DNA from: Dolomedes plantarius
Lineage: Eukaryota > Arthropoda > Arachnida > Araneae > Dolomedidae
Reading direction: 5' to 3'
Length of the DNA stretch: 64,000 bases
NCBI GenBank assembly: GCA_907164885.2
Contig: OU015496.1
Location: forward strand, 135,924,320-135,988,319
The notes beneath the pieces are model-generated. The model was not told where the DNA came from and did no database searches. It saw only the letters and a program-made list of their open reading frames with translations. Below are positions 37,738 to 48,829 of the stretch, in pieces. Position 1 is the stretch's first letter. Each line of letters starts with the position of its first letter. The translations under genes and the position numbers were made by a program.

Positions 37738-39299
37738 TGGATAAATAGTTGTGAAATTTCTTCAAAATGCCGCAGAGAGTTTATCAGCCTTACAGTGACG
37801 CCACAGCGGTAAGACGCTCGTAGTGTCACCAACGATGAACTTCCACAAGCTCAGGACGATAAAGACTATACCACGTGGGTGGCTTTAAACTAAAGATTTG
37901 TTACGAAACATGTCACGATGAAGCATGGGCAGAACTACATCAAAACAACCTTTACGGATTGTCTTGAAGGTGAAAAATGGGACGGATGGTCAGAATGTTC
38001 CTTTGACATAAATCACTGATTCTCCGAATTCCTGTTCAAAATAACGTCACAACACACAAACTGATTTGCTGATTTCGTTTAGCCTTCTAGTTTTATTTTC
38101 AAGACATGAAACCAAATTGATGGTAAATCATCAATCAAAAAAGTACAAATTTAATATCTTTGATAAAGTTTCCGCATAAGACAACCAAAATAGGAAGGAA
38201 AAGACATGGATAGCCTCTTAACGCTGCTGTGTACTAACCTTATTGGATTCGCTCACCTCAATGTTAACCTATGGAAAAAATGTGTCCAAGGATTGCCGAT
38301 TTGGATTTAAAGTTGTTTTTTTTTAATTGTACTCCGTAATAGAGAAAGAAATTTTACAACTTGGGGCATTTTTCTTTAAAAAAATGCAAATAAAGTCTTA
38401 AAATTTAAATTATTCGGTAAAAAAAATCTGGTATAGTACCTTTTAAACTACAAGAAGTGAGCGTATCTGGTAGGGTTGGTACACAGCAGCCTTAAATGGA
38501 AGAAATTATAACCAATTTAAAATGCAAATAATTTTATCTGATTGGCCGAAAGTAGTTGTTGGTGTTTTTACCACTCCGTGATGTCAGTATAACATGTCCT
38601 TTACTCTTAGCACAAGCAGTACTCACAGAATATTCCCAATATTATAATTCGTAAACTCTGGTAAAGCGTCCTCTATACACTCATATTATGACTTGACCTT
38701 AATCTAACTGAATACTCTCAGCGAGTTGACTAATCGAACTAACCTCAGTAGCAGCTGTCGAATAATGCAGCTTGCTAGTTCAATGCATAACTAATTCCAC
38801 ATCTTCTCCTAATTGCCCGTGGTAGTCTTTGTAGCTTAGTTACGCTCACTTCAGAAGTATTCATCAACAAGACAGAAAAGAACTGACAACTTAGAGGGGA
38901 AAAAAAACCGGCGAGAGCTGAGATTAATGATTAAAATATTCTCGCATTGGCTCAGTGTTTACAAAACTAACAAAATTAACGTATGCATATGGGACGCAGA
39001 AGTGGGCGAGAAACAATATACATATTTCATACTATCCATGAACGAAAAAAAAACATAGAGGTCCATACAGAACAAAAGCAACTGTAAAAAAATTTATAAA
39101 TCTTACTGTCTGGCGACTGTCCATTATGTAAATCTCATAAAATGTATTTCTTTATAAGTTAGAAAAAAGTGTAGCTAATTGGGATGATATGGAGAAAACA
39201 AGAATGTGTTCATGATTTTTTTTCTCTATCATCAAGTTAACCTTTCCCTTACGGGGAGGGGTTAGCATGTACCCCAAGAATGAGAGCCCAAGAATGAAT
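37738..39299. other. AT-rich DNA, nothing recognised
   Basis: May begin with decayed retroelement leader (37740-37950). Beyond that no repeat or coding signal was seen. Confidence 0.45.
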
Positions 39300-40385
39300 G
39301 TATATATATATATATATATATAATTTTTCTTTCTAAAGAGGGAATCGGAAAAATGAGTTCAGTAAGGTTAAGTAAATAAAGTTAATGTACGAATATAATT
39401 ATGCACAAATATTATTGGGTTACGTTTACATTGGGATTCAAATATCAGTTGGGTACTTCTTTTGGGATTAATAATTGAAGACATCTAATAATCAATTCAA
39501 AATACATGGTTTATAAAAAATTATAACTAATTTTGGGGTTAAAAGTAAAAAAGAAAGTTATATACATCTTTTCAGTATAAGCATCCCAATATATTAGATA
39601 AGAATTATGTATCACTTCGCATACATTTTTAATCATTTCGCGAAAATAACGCTTGAGAACATTACAATTATGCTCATATTTCAAAGCATAATAACTCTAA
39701 ACACATGCTATGTAATTTAGCTACATACTTGGGTCTTAATAAACCGAAGGTCTCTCAAATTCATAACGCTTGTTACATAGATTAGAATCTGCGATCCAGA
39801 TAGGAATCCATAAATACCCGCCTACGGACCATTCCATTTATATTCCCATCTGACACTATCTCATTCTTATGTAAATTCCAGCGAATGAACAAACTTGCAT
39901 GCGTACATCGAGGATTTCCAGACTTGGTTAACCATGCCGCAGACAATGTTACCTGGGATTTGTAGCCAATAGAGTTTAATTTAAGGGTAATAGAATTACG
40001 CAATTACGGTAATCGCATATTTTTATAATTAGAGTTCTCTGCGTGAAATATTCCTTAGTAGACGTCTTTTGCGGGAAACATTTGATACCGGTGATTTTTG
40101 CTCTAAGCTAGGAATTTTGTTTCTGATATTTTTTAACGTGCATCTGCTAAGACCGGGATCCGAATGAAGTTGTACAAGACCGAGAAAATTTGTTTTACAA
40201 AGATATTGCCACAGAAAGAATTGGAGAAGCATGGAGATTGAAAGAATATATATATATATATATATATTTCTAATTATGAAGTGCAATAGCTAAGGTTTAT
40301 TTAGCTCTGAAACGGAAATATATTTGATAAACTTTCAAAACACCTGAATTTTTTTCCCCATAAAGCTAAATTATACTAAAAGTTG
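39300..40385. other. AT-rich DNA with small (TA) tracts
   Basis: TA runs at 39300-39322 and 40247-40267. The frames of 73-85 codons on the minus strand (40003-39782 and 40286-40029) have no recognisable features. Confidence 0.5.
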
Positions 40386-40631
<246 letters not shown>

Positions 40632-42106
40632 CACACATCGAGAGAGACCAATATAGATCAATAAATAGCTGCTAAGCATTTTTTGGAGAAGGGGAGAGAT
40701 TGCTGGATAAAAAAATTCAAATTTCTTTTTTTAATTACTATATTTTTCTTGACTACTGAATTATTCTTAACAATTGCTACGTCTTCTCTTAATTATAAAC
40801 TAATCTACTCAAAGGCCATCAGATGGAACTCTTTTCCTGAACACTTTAAAAAGGATCTTGCAGTTTTACCGACCCGCAAATGCATTTGCAAGTTTTGCGT
40901 GTTGAGTATTCTTACACCATGAACACATACAGGGAAGATTTTTTTGCTCTCTAGTGTTAAACGTAACCGAATATTTTTCTGTAAAGAACAGAGTAATAAA
41001 AGAGAAATTTATATGATTTACCACGTAGCATAATCTTCCTTTTTCTTGATGGTAATTTACAACCTTTATGTTTAAGCTTTACAGCACGTCTGACGAAATG
41101 AACTTAATAAGAAAGTTTTACGTTCAAAATATCTTTACGATATTACTCTCTTAAGAAAACCTTCTTGTGCATGAAAATATTACCCAGTAATGCATTTATC
41201 TTTCCTAAAGGCAGGTTAGAAATACAGTATCGCAAAATTTTAAACTTCAGGGATGTTGAATTATTAATTTTCATTCAAGATACCGCATGTTCCTCGTAAT
41301 CAAAATTTACATCATTTCCCGTCATAAAACGAGCAAGCTGGGGCCTGAAAAGTGTCGAGAAATTCGGGAGAAAGGTAAGTAATCTTTTATGAAATAGAGC
41401 TAAATTTTTATGAAATGAAGCAAATGAATGTGCATAACAAATGAATGTAATAATAAATGTTAACTTCATGTAGTCAGTCACTGCTGCGTATATTTTGTCA
41501 TCGATGATTAATTCTTCGATTGATGCGTTGATATTAATTGTGAGTTATTTGACGTTATTTGGTCCTGAAATACTATGGTACTATTTTCAGGCTAAATATA
41601 TTGAACGACGCACCAATTTTGCCTTTTTTCCAAACCTTTTTTAAAGGCAAAATTGAGTAAAATGTGTAATACGGGACATTTGGAGGGTAAGCAACATATA
41701 ACTGACCCTCAAAGACCAAGCCATCTGGTGACCAACGGCAGAAGTTCGCATTTCGGAGAATCATATAGCAATGCTGGGATAGAACTTAAAGGGAACTTGG
41801 AATTAATATAAAGACGGCAAAATGACCAGGGTATAGAATCGAATATTGGGGATGGGCTGTTTTATGGAAGTAGTATTCAGACTGGTCAAATCATCTAGCA
41901 ATATCTAGAAAACATACAGACATAGAGGGTCTCAAATATATTTAAGATTAAATTTAAGATTAGAACCCCCCTCGGAATGGACACTAAACATAATGAAATT
42001 ATACTCTGAGGGTTTTGCTATCAGATAGAGTGTACTGACATTTACGGGGTCGATTTGCGAGTTAAATGCTGAATTTGACTGCAGAATAACGATACAGGAT
42101 AAAGAG
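40632..42106. other. AT-rich DNA, nothing recognised
   Basis: Several 60-80-codon frames (for example 40683-40922, + strand) without domains or homology that I can see. Confidence 0.45.
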
Positions 42107-42640
42107 ATATTTAAACTGTTTGTGTTTTTGACGATGCCAATAAATAAAATTGAAATAAAGGAATTTTAATATCTACGTAAAGTTCCGGTTTACTAAAGAA
42201 TCAGTGAATGCTTTCTACTTATAAAATATAAGACAAAAAAGCTTTTCTGACAATATCTTTTGGTATTTTTGTTTGTTTCTTTAAATTAAATATGTTTGCT
42301 ATTTGTTTCAACTTATTTAATTAAATGAAACGAATGGCAATTATATGTACCGAAGGAATCGATTCGTCGGAAAATTGAAACAAATGGCAATTACATAATT
42401 TATTAAAAAAATATTTAAACTGTTTGTGTTTTAGACGATTCCAATAAATAAAACTGAAATAAAGGAATTTTAATATCTACGTAATAGTAAAGTTCCGGTT
42501 TATTAAAGAATCAGTGAATACCTTCTACCTACAAACTATACAAAGAAAACCTTTTTGACAATATCTTTTGGTTTTTTTTTTTTTGGTTTCTTTAAAAATA
42601 AAATATGTCTGCCATTGGTTTCAATTAATTTAATTCACTA
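42107..42640 (+). repeat. Direct duplication, two units about 303 bp apart
   Basis: ATATTTAAACTGTTTGTGTT begins at about 42108 and 42411. Both copies carry AAAGGAATTTTAATATCTACG, AAAGTTCCGGTTTA and GACAATATCTTTTGG. The second copy has small insertions. Confidence 0.85.
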
Positions 42641-43482
42641 AACATTTTGCACTTCTCCATGCCACAAGTTTGGAATATTCAGATGATTTTTCATACCTAA
42701 ATACCTCCAAAAACGGACATCAGTATAAAAACAAGTTTTTGAATTGGTAGAATTGGCCTTGGAGATTGTAAACAGTGAATATCCTACACTCGACAGAACT
42801 ACTAAAGCACAATATACCTACAGATACTTGATTATGTACGTATGTTATATGCAATAGAATATCCTTGAATACCTCATGTATATTTTCACGGATTCCCACA
42901 AAGTGAGTTGAGGACTACGCAATCGGATCCCGTATGCAATTGTTAAATTCAACCGTCTCGGGTTATTCAATTAGTTAAGTAAGATGACTTCAGGATCATA
43001 ACGTAAACGAGATCAAATCATTGTCCTCGTGTAGCTGCGTGTATAGTTTACAACTGATTGTTTGAAGGTGAATTCAATTGGCTTTGCTAGTCATTGACGC
43101 ATAACGAGAGAGTATGCATTACGAGACCTGGGAAATGGGATTTGGTTATTCTCCTACAGTTACGTGAATAGACGATATTCTTTAGAAGGATATACTTTAA
43201 TTAGATTGTTATGCATAATTGAGAACATGAAAAACATGATCACGACACGGAGAGATAGAATTCGTGGAGTAAGGAAATAGGGTGTACTAACACTTAACTA
43301 TTTAGAAAGCATGTAATAATCACAAACTAGGTAACAGGTTACTTAGCAGTTATAAAGGCAGTAAAATTTCTTGTAAAAGTTTGATAGTTAGGTATATCTG
43401 TTATACAGTATACTTGAGGAAATTTCTAGAGCTGTACACGTTTGAATTATTTTTGAATTCTAACTGTTGATAGATATATATT

Positions 43483-43485
<3 letters not shown>
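42641..43485. other. Intergenic DNA, nothing recognised
   Basis: No repeat, terminus or coding frame identified. Confidence 0.5.

Positions 43486-43536
<51 letters not shown>
43486..43536. repeat. (TA)n microsatellite, left flank of hairpin MITE
   Basis: About 25 TA units ending exactly at the MITE terminus. Confidence 0.95.
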
Positions 43537-43538
<2 letters not shown>

Positions 43539-43775
43539 GTGGCTTGGTACAAGAAGTACCTAAGTCAGTTTTTTCCAAGATGACTTTTTTTGATTTTGTC
43601 TCTTTAAAAAACATTATTATCTATGTAAGAAGTACCCAAGTCTGTCCGATGCTTTAAAGGTGTTTTGTAAACCATTGTACTTCTTACATTGAAAATAATA
43701 TTTTTTTTAAGTGACAAAAGAAAACAAAGTCATCTTTGAAAAAAACTGACTTATGCACTTCTTGTACCAAACCAC

Positions 43776-43777
<2 letters not shown>
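43537..43777. mobile_element. Hairpin MITE, copy 2 (241 bp)
   Basis: Begins CTGTGGCTTGGTACAAGAAG and ends CTTCTTGTACCAAACCACAG. It aligns along its whole length with 31929-32178, including the inner GTAAGAAGTACCCAAGTCTG segment, and has a deletion of about 10 bp on the right arm. TA tracts flank it on both sides. Confidence 0.85.

Positions 43778-43860
<83 letters not shown>
43778..43860. repeat. (TA)n microsatellite, right flank of hairpin MITE
   Basis: About 41 TA units beginning at the MITE's right end. Confidence 0.95.
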
Positions 43861-43865
<5 letters not shown>

Positions 43866-44550
43866 GAGGGATTAACTAACAGGAAATGTAATATTTAGGT
43901 ATCAGTGTACGGGTTGAATACTGAATTTGACTGCAGAATTACGATAAAGTAAAATAACAGATTTTTGTGAAAATATATATTTTGATAAAATTAAGGGAAA
44001 AGTATTTTATCTGTTGTAAGTGCAACAAAAGTACTCGTATTAACCATATATTGGATGTTTTACGCTACTAGGTATCCAGTTAATTCTAAGCGAGTGAATT
44101 CTCAAGCCAAGGTATAAAAATAAATTAAAGCTTATGTCACGAGCCTGACAAAATTCATGGACATGCCCATACGTAAGACAGATAAATATCCATTTATCAT
44201 AAGAAAGAATAGATTGATATTTATCTAATCGATCCGCGCGCCGGAAATCCAAATTTGCATTGCGTGGTACGAGTTCGGTGGTAGCGAAGGGATGTAAAAT
44301 AGTGGGAAAATGTAGCAGGGTGACATCCTCACCTTGGGACAGATTTATAAACATACATGACGTAACTCACGATCCGCAGTTGGAGAACTCCCCTCCTTTT
44401 GTAAACTCCTTCTGGGAAGGGGGCCGTCCTGAAATAGATTTAAAGGAATTGTAGAGGGCGAAATAAATAAATGAATAAATAAATACACACACACACAAAA
44501 GTTTTAAAATGTTTTGAGCATCTTGATAGATATTGAAATCTATTATTTTC

Positions 44551-44554
<4 letters not shown>
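43861..44554. other. Intergenic DNA with a GC-richer segment and AAAT-type tail
   Basis: 44225-44460 is GC-richer and ends GAGGGCGAAATAAATAAATG, followed by more AAAT units and a (CA) run (to 44498). A body followed by an A-rich tetranucleotide tail suggests the 3' end of a SINE or LINE, but no head or coding sequence is recognised. Confidence 0.35.

Positions 44555-44601
<47 letters not shown>
44555..44601. repeat. (TA)n tract, left target flank of the Gypsy element
   Basis: TA units up to 44601. The tract resumes at 47810 on the other side of the element, so one microsatellite has been split by the insertion. Confidence 0.9.
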
Positions 44602-44604
<3 letters not shown>

Positions 44605-45177
44605 ACCAAAATCGTGGTACGGAAAGTTCTTTTCTTTTACAAGTGCATTCAACGAAATGAAATAAATATGCCAGTTACCACAAATGAGAAACAGAGATTT
44701 TTATAGACAGCAAAACTAATACAATCTTCTTTTAACAAGATACAGCAGTAGACTGCTAATCTTCGCTGGACTTCAACACTTTCCAGCTCCTAGGTATTTT
44801 TCTTGACAATATGGGATTTAAAGTTTTCTTATATAAATTCTATATAACACTTATTATACAATAACATACAACCTTAAAATGGCAAAGTCCAACGAAAACT
44901 CCACCAAGATCCACCGTCTATTCCTGGGACGATAAAATACCTAAACTAAAACAATCACCTATCTCGTCAAGGATATCGCTTCAACTCAATTGCAGTTCTA
45001 AAAACCTATTTTATCTCGCAAAACAAAACCCGCGTTGCCACACTACACAACCAAACGATTTTCCAACAATCCACCTAAAATCCGGATTTATCACTTACTC
45101 CTTGGTTTTAATTCCACAACTCCCGAAACATCGCACTTTGGCGATAAAACGCCAAATTGGCTCCCAAACATGTAACA
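44602..45177 (-). repeat. Complete 3' LTR of the Gypsy element (576 bp)
   Basis: On the minus strand it starts TGTTACATGTTTGGGAGCC at 45177 and ends TTGGTACA at 44602. The polypurine tract sits directly upstream. The first 261 bases (45177-44917) equal the truncated 5' LTR base for base as far as I can read. Confidence 0.85.
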
Positions 45178-45196
45178 TTGCCCCCTCCTCAAAAGA
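45178..45196 (-). promoter_or_regulatory. Polypurine tract of the Gypsy element
   Basis: On the minus strand TTTTGAGGAGGGGGCAA lies immediately before the LTR's TG. This is the expected position and composition for the plus-strand primer in reverse transcription. Confidence 0.8.
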
Positions 45197-45435
45197 CTGG
45201 ACGTCCCGGACAGTCCTACACTAACAACAACGGTCCTAAAAATACTACTACAAAATACAATTTCATAAAAACACAACACATATACCATTACAAATTAAAT
45301 AAATAAACACATAAAAACGACAGTTGCAACATTAGTATATAAAATAAAAATAACAAATAAATAAATAAATTGGGTAGCCTGGATCTACTTAGGAGCAACA
45401 GCCTACGAGCCGTGGCTCGGGTATCCTCAAACTCT
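45197..45435 (-). other. 3' untranslated segment of the Gypsy element
   Basis: Between the end of the coding remnants and the polypurine tract. It contains AAATAAATAAAT and is otherwise featureless. No env-like frame is present. Confidence 0.6.
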
Positions 45436-47325
45436 TCAGGACCCACTCACGTCCCATGGTAAGGAGCGAGCCGGTCGTAATGTACGACCTTCGCTTTGCT
45501 GTTCGCAGATTCGCGAATCCGTACGACGATTGAACCTCTTCAGCGGAACTGGAGCTTGGGAAGTACACCTTCCCGGCGAACGGGACTCCACAGTCGAACT
45601 TTGGTTCCTTCCTGGAACTGGTGGTCTGTCGCTATCACGTCGTAATGTCTCCTCATTCTGTCGTTGACCACGCTGACCTTGCTTCGCCAAAGGACGCTGT
45701 CGCTGACCACGCTGACCTTGCTTCGTTAATTGACGCTGTCGCTGACCACGCTGACCTTGCTTCGTCAAAGGACGCTGTCGCTGACCACGCTGACCTTGCT
45801 TCGTCAAAGGACGCTGTCGAGTCAAGCTCGTGCGGCCCACATCTGTTGCACGGGCGAGCACGGCCTGGAATTCATTGAGGAATTTCTCTGCTTCCTTTCT
45901 TCGTTGATCAATAAATTCCGCACTCTTCAATACATCTGCGGTCAAATTGGAGCGCTCGACGACTGGCAGGTCACGCTTCCTACTTTCTCCAATGACCGGG
46001 GTATAAGTTGGTAACATTTCATTTTTCTGGATTTTCTTGTCTTTATTGCTGACATCGGCAATCTTGACGGGGACCGTACCTTTCGTCTGGTCCACAAGAG
46101 TTGCGGCAGCAAAGAGACCTCTTCTACTATTGTCCGGCATGGAGGGTATGGTGCTATATTGAGTGGCTTTAATTTGCTGAGAATTGAAATTTATTATGAA
46201 ATTATTTCTGTTTAAAAAGTCAAACCCGAGAATCATAGGGTCAACAATATCGGCAACATATGCCGTATGCCGATAGCTATTATTCCCGATGCTTATATGG
46301 AGTGCAATTTTTCCATTCATCATAATTCTATCCCCGGTCACGGTCCGCAAAGTGATGTTTGGTGGTGTGAAAAGTAGCTTTCCGCCAAGTTCTTGAGCTA
46401 AATCCGTTCTGACGATGGTTACGTTGGAACCGGTGTCAACCAGCATCCTACACGGTTGACCGTTTACAAAACCTTCAACAAACGGCCTGTTTTCTTCGTG
46501 ATGCATCGATGACACATTCAGAGAATTGCAAGAGGGCTTCTCCTCGTCCGGCTGCCTTCGCCAATTCAGATGGCCGGGAACTGATTTCCCTGGGTCTTGG
46601 CGTCTTGATTCATCAGCTTGGCGCGCTAGACAATTCCTTCTGAGATGCCCCTCACACCCGCAGGTCCAGCACTTCAAAGGATTTCTTCTTGGCATGTTTG
46701 AATTCACCCCTGCCAAGGCACCGATTCGTTTTTCTATTTCTTCAAGTCGAGCGGCTATTGGGTCGTTTTCGGCGGCGGTCACCCCTCTCACTAGTTGGCG
46801 GTCACGGCGAGTCGCCCTCTGAGCGGACTCGTACTTCATTTCGTACACCAAAGCTGACTTCAAGTCTTTGATGTCCGCCATTCTTAGTGCTCGTTGACTC
46901 TCCGGATCGCGGATGGCGTCCACAAAGTATTCTAAAGCTAGGTTATCCCTAACTTCCGTCGGACATTCTGGGAAAGCTAATTGAGCTAATCCCTCAATAG
47001 CTGACGCAAGTTCCTGTAATGTCTCTGTTGATTTCTGTTGGCGGGACTTCAGCTGTAAGCGGCTATACTCTTTACGGCATTTCTCGCCAAAGCGCATTTC
47101 GAGAGCACTCGACAAGGCCTCAAAATCTAGTTGTTTCTCTACTGCGATGGTCTGCAGTACATCGGCAGCCTCGCCACGGAGTGAAGTAGCCAATTGGCAT
47201 GCTTGCATTGCAATGTCCCATCCATTGGCAGTCGATGCCATATTAAACTGTGTTTTAAACACCTGCCAAGACGTTTTGCCGTCATAAGTAGACACTTTTA
47301 CGGCAGGGCGGGACGATTTCGACAC
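45436..47325 (-). CDS. gag-protease frame of the Gypsy element, truncated at both ends
   Basis: Single open frame of 629 codons. Residue numbers are counted from 47325, which is a GTG and not a credible start; the frame stays open upstream for about 75 more codons, predicted coiled coil (EEEARxx-like heptads, rich in E/K/V/I), to the LTR junction near 47550, with no ATG. Residues 1-180: capsid region of the retrotransposon gag type. 219-232: CCHC zinc knuckle CWTCGCEGHLRRNC, for RNA binding. 297-300: aspartic protease catalytic DTGS in MLVDTGSNVTIV, with the second protease motif ILGFDFL at 365-371. 440-500: linker leading to the usual start of reverse transcriptase, ending DVGRTS. From 501 a 13-residue repeat (RQRPLTKQGQRGQ, four copies) begins, and after about 555 the sequence is out-of-frame integrase DNA, so residues 556-629 are not a natural protein. 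Gag and protease sit in one frame. No polymerase domain remains. Confidence 0.85.
   Translation of the reverse strand: MSKSSRPAVKVSTYDGKTSWQVFKTQFNMASTANGWDIAMQACQLATSLRGEAADVLQTIAVEKQLDFEALSSALEMRFGEKCRKEYSRLQLKSRQQKSTETLQELASAIEGLAQLAFPECPTEVRDNLALEYFVDAIRDPESQRALRMADIKDLKSALVYEMKYESAQRATRRDRQLVRGVTAAENDPIAARLEEIEKRIGALAGVNSNMPRRNPLKCWTCGCEGHLRRNCLARQADESRRQDPGKSVPGHLNWRRQPDEEKPSCNSLNVSSMHHEENRPFVEGFVNGQPCRMLVDTGSNVTIVRTDLAQELGGKLLFTPPNITLRTVTGDRIMMNGKIALHISIGNNSYRHTAYVADIVDPMILGFDFLNRNNFIINFNSQQIKATQYSTIPSMPDNSRRGLFAAATLVDQTKGTVPVKIADVSNKDKKIQKNEMLPTYTPVIGESRKRDLPVVERSNLTADVLKSAEFIDQRRKEAEKFLNEFQAVLARATDVGRTSLTRQRPLTKQGQRGQRQRPLTKQGQRGQRQRQLTKQGQRGQRQRPLAKQGQRGQRQNEETLRRDSDRPPVPGRNQSSTVESRSPGRCTSQAPVPLKRFNRRTDSRICEQQSEGRTLRPARSLPWDVSGS
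45447..45662 (-). pseudogene. Integrase C-terminal fragment of the Gypsy element
   Basis: In another minus-strand frame from the gag ORF the DNA reads RMRRHYDV, then FQEGTKVRLWSP and VLPKLQFRWRG, ending at a TGA (45447-45449). This matches the C-terminal tail of Gypsy integrases (FQxGxKVWLxxPxR...PKLQxxWxGP). The catalytic core and zinc-binding HHCC region are missing. It begins right at the minisatellite, i.e. at the internal deletion point. Confidence 0.75.
45663..45829 (-). repeat. 39-bp minisatellite inside the Gypsy ORF
   Basis: About four units of 39 bp built around GCTGACCACGCTGACCTTGC (plus strand), with TTCGTCAAAGGACGCTGTC completing the unit. 39 is a multiple of three, so the gag frame passes through and yields a 13-residue repeat. 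It sits between the end of the gag-protease region and the integrase tail. Confidence 0.9.
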
Positions 47326-47548
47326 CGGGTACGCCTCCTCAATACTAGCGTCAGAGTAGTAAGGTATAGTAACTGGCGTTGATTCTTCTGCGAATTTCTT
47401 CTGTAGGCCGTTTATTTGTTTCTTAATGGCTTCCCTAATTTTCTGGTCAACAGTCTCGACCGTAGCTTTAAGTTTCGACTCGATAGTGTTGACGCGTTCT
47501 TCTATTTCATTAAATTTCTCGCCTACGGTAATTTTTAGCCCTATTAAT

Positions 47549-47805
47549 TCTATTCCTGGGACGATAAAATACCTAAACTAAAACAATCACCTATCTCGTC
47601 AAGGATATCGCTTCAACTCAATTGCAGTTCTAAAAACCTATTTTATCTCGCAAAACAAAACCCGCGTTGCCACACTACACAACCAAACGATTTTCCAACA
47701 ATCCACCTAAAATCCGGATTTATCACTTACTCCTTGGTTTTAATTCCACAACTCCCGAAACATCGCACTTTGGCGATAAAACGCCAAATTGGCTCCCAAA
47801 CATGT

Positions 47806-47809
<4 letters not shown>
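47549..47809 (-). repeat. Truncated 5' LTR of the Gypsy element (261 bp)
   Basis: Identical to 44917-45177 by eye. At its inner end it passes straight into gag-frame DNA at the shared TCTATTCCTGGG. The remaining 315 bp of the LTR, the primer-binding site and the start of gag are missing. Either a deletion after insertion or an aberrant reverse-transcription product. Confidence 0.85.

Positions 47810-47854
<45 letters not shown>
47810..47854. repeat. (TA)n tract, right target flank of the Gypsy element
   Basis: TA units directly abutting the LTR end. Confidence 0.95.
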
Positions 47855-47857
<3 letters not shown>

Positions 47858-48013
47858 CATACTTTTATACTAAGTAACTATATATCACAGATAAATTCGT
47901 TAATTATATATGCAATGCTTGAAGTAATCATTATGATGGCATATATTACTCGAGCGTAAATACTTACGCTAATTAACAGTTTGCTCTTAATGCCTACACA
48001 GCTATACATACAC

Positions 48014-48021
48014 ATATACAC

Positions 48022-48082
<61 letters not shown>
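48014..48082. repeat. (CA)n-(TA)n microsatellite
   Basis: CA units with a CGCA interruption at the start, ending in a TA run. Confidence 0.95.
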
Positions 48083-48581
48083 ATTTTCCAAGTTTCATTC
48101 AATAATTTAATTATTTTGAATTAAAATATTGCAGTGCGCTCGCATGCCTGTGCGTAAACAACATGTATTTATTACCCGCGTAGACTAATGACAATTTTAA
48201 AATTAATAATATTAAAAAAATTACATGAGGATGAAATTAAAAAATCACCAGAAATACGTAATAATAGGTATTAATAACAATAATAATACGCAAGTGGTAG
48301 AAGTACAATAAAAAATTGTTTAAATGGTAATAAATATTACGTAAGTTAAGTCAAAGTAAAAGGTTAAAAGCAATTTGTTTTCTTATTTAACTATAATAGA
48401 AATGAAAAAATTAGTTAAATATACAAAAAAAAGAAAATATTCTTATTTATAAGTTTTTAGATTTAATTCTGCCGGTATACACATCCGATTGTTCCATATT
48501 GCATTCACTAAAAGGGCTGCCCTTTATCCTATTTTGTCATTTATGAAAGTCATCATTGCGTAGTATTGTATCACGTAACTT

Positions 48582-48587
<6 letters not shown>
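48083..48587. other. AT-rich DNA, nothing recognised
   Basis: Rich in AATAATA-type words; no gene or repeat unit. Confidence 0.5.

Positions 48588-48630
<43 letters not shown>
48588..48630. repeat. (TA)n tract, left flank of pogo-like MITE
   Basis: About 20 TA units up to the MITE end. Confidence 0.9.
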
Positions 48631-48636
<6 letters not shown>

Positions 48637-48747
48637 TCTCTATGACGGCCAGTAATGGTTCTTGCGAAAAAAGTGGCCGTTTTCCCATAACATTGGCTCT
48701 ATGGAGTATATGATCGGTTCTGAACAAAATATATCCATTTAGAGAAT

Positions 48748-48751
<4 letters not shown>
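48631..48751. mobile_element. pogo/Tigger-like MITE, shortened copy
   Basis: The left end TAAACTTCTCTATGACGGCC and right end reversed TAAACATTCTCTAAATGGA form a weak inverted repeat. AGTAATGGTTCTTGCGAAAA followed by AGTGGCCGTTTT aligns to the reversed right half of the MITE at 25931-26117. The outermost bases have merged into TA tracts on both sides. Confidence 0.6.

Positions 48752-48825
<74 letters not shown>
48752..48825. repeat. (TA)n tract, right flank of pogo-like MITE
   Basis: About 37 TA units starting at the MITE end. Confidence 0.95.

Positions 48826-48829
<4 letters not shown>

Larger units (their letters stand above)
44602..47809 (-). mobile_element. Gypsy-type LTR retrotransposon, internally deleted, minus strand
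   Basis: Order in the element's own direction: partial 5' LTR (47809-47549), gag-protease, junction with a minisatellite, integrase C-terminal tail, polypurine tract, complete 3' LTR (45177-44602). Reverse transcriptase, RNase H and most of integrase are absent, as are the primer-binding site and the start of gag. The termini are TGTTAC...TTGGTACA, and ATAT borders both sides, which fits a 4-bp target duplication inside a (TA)n tract (not provable in a TA repeat). The 261 bp shared by the two LTRs look identical, indicating a young insertion. Non-autonomous. A Ty3/Gypsy assignment fits the gag-zinc-knuckle-protease order and the integrase tail; the clade is not determined. Confidence 0.85.

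Noticed and set aside
45621..46871. Plus-strand frames of 60-98 codons
   Set aside because: They are antisense to the minus-strand gag-protease frame and its minisatellite.
44602..47809. Endogenous retrovirus with env
   Set aside because: No env-like frame lies between the integrase tail and the polypurine tract; the coding content is only gag, protease and an integrase remnant.
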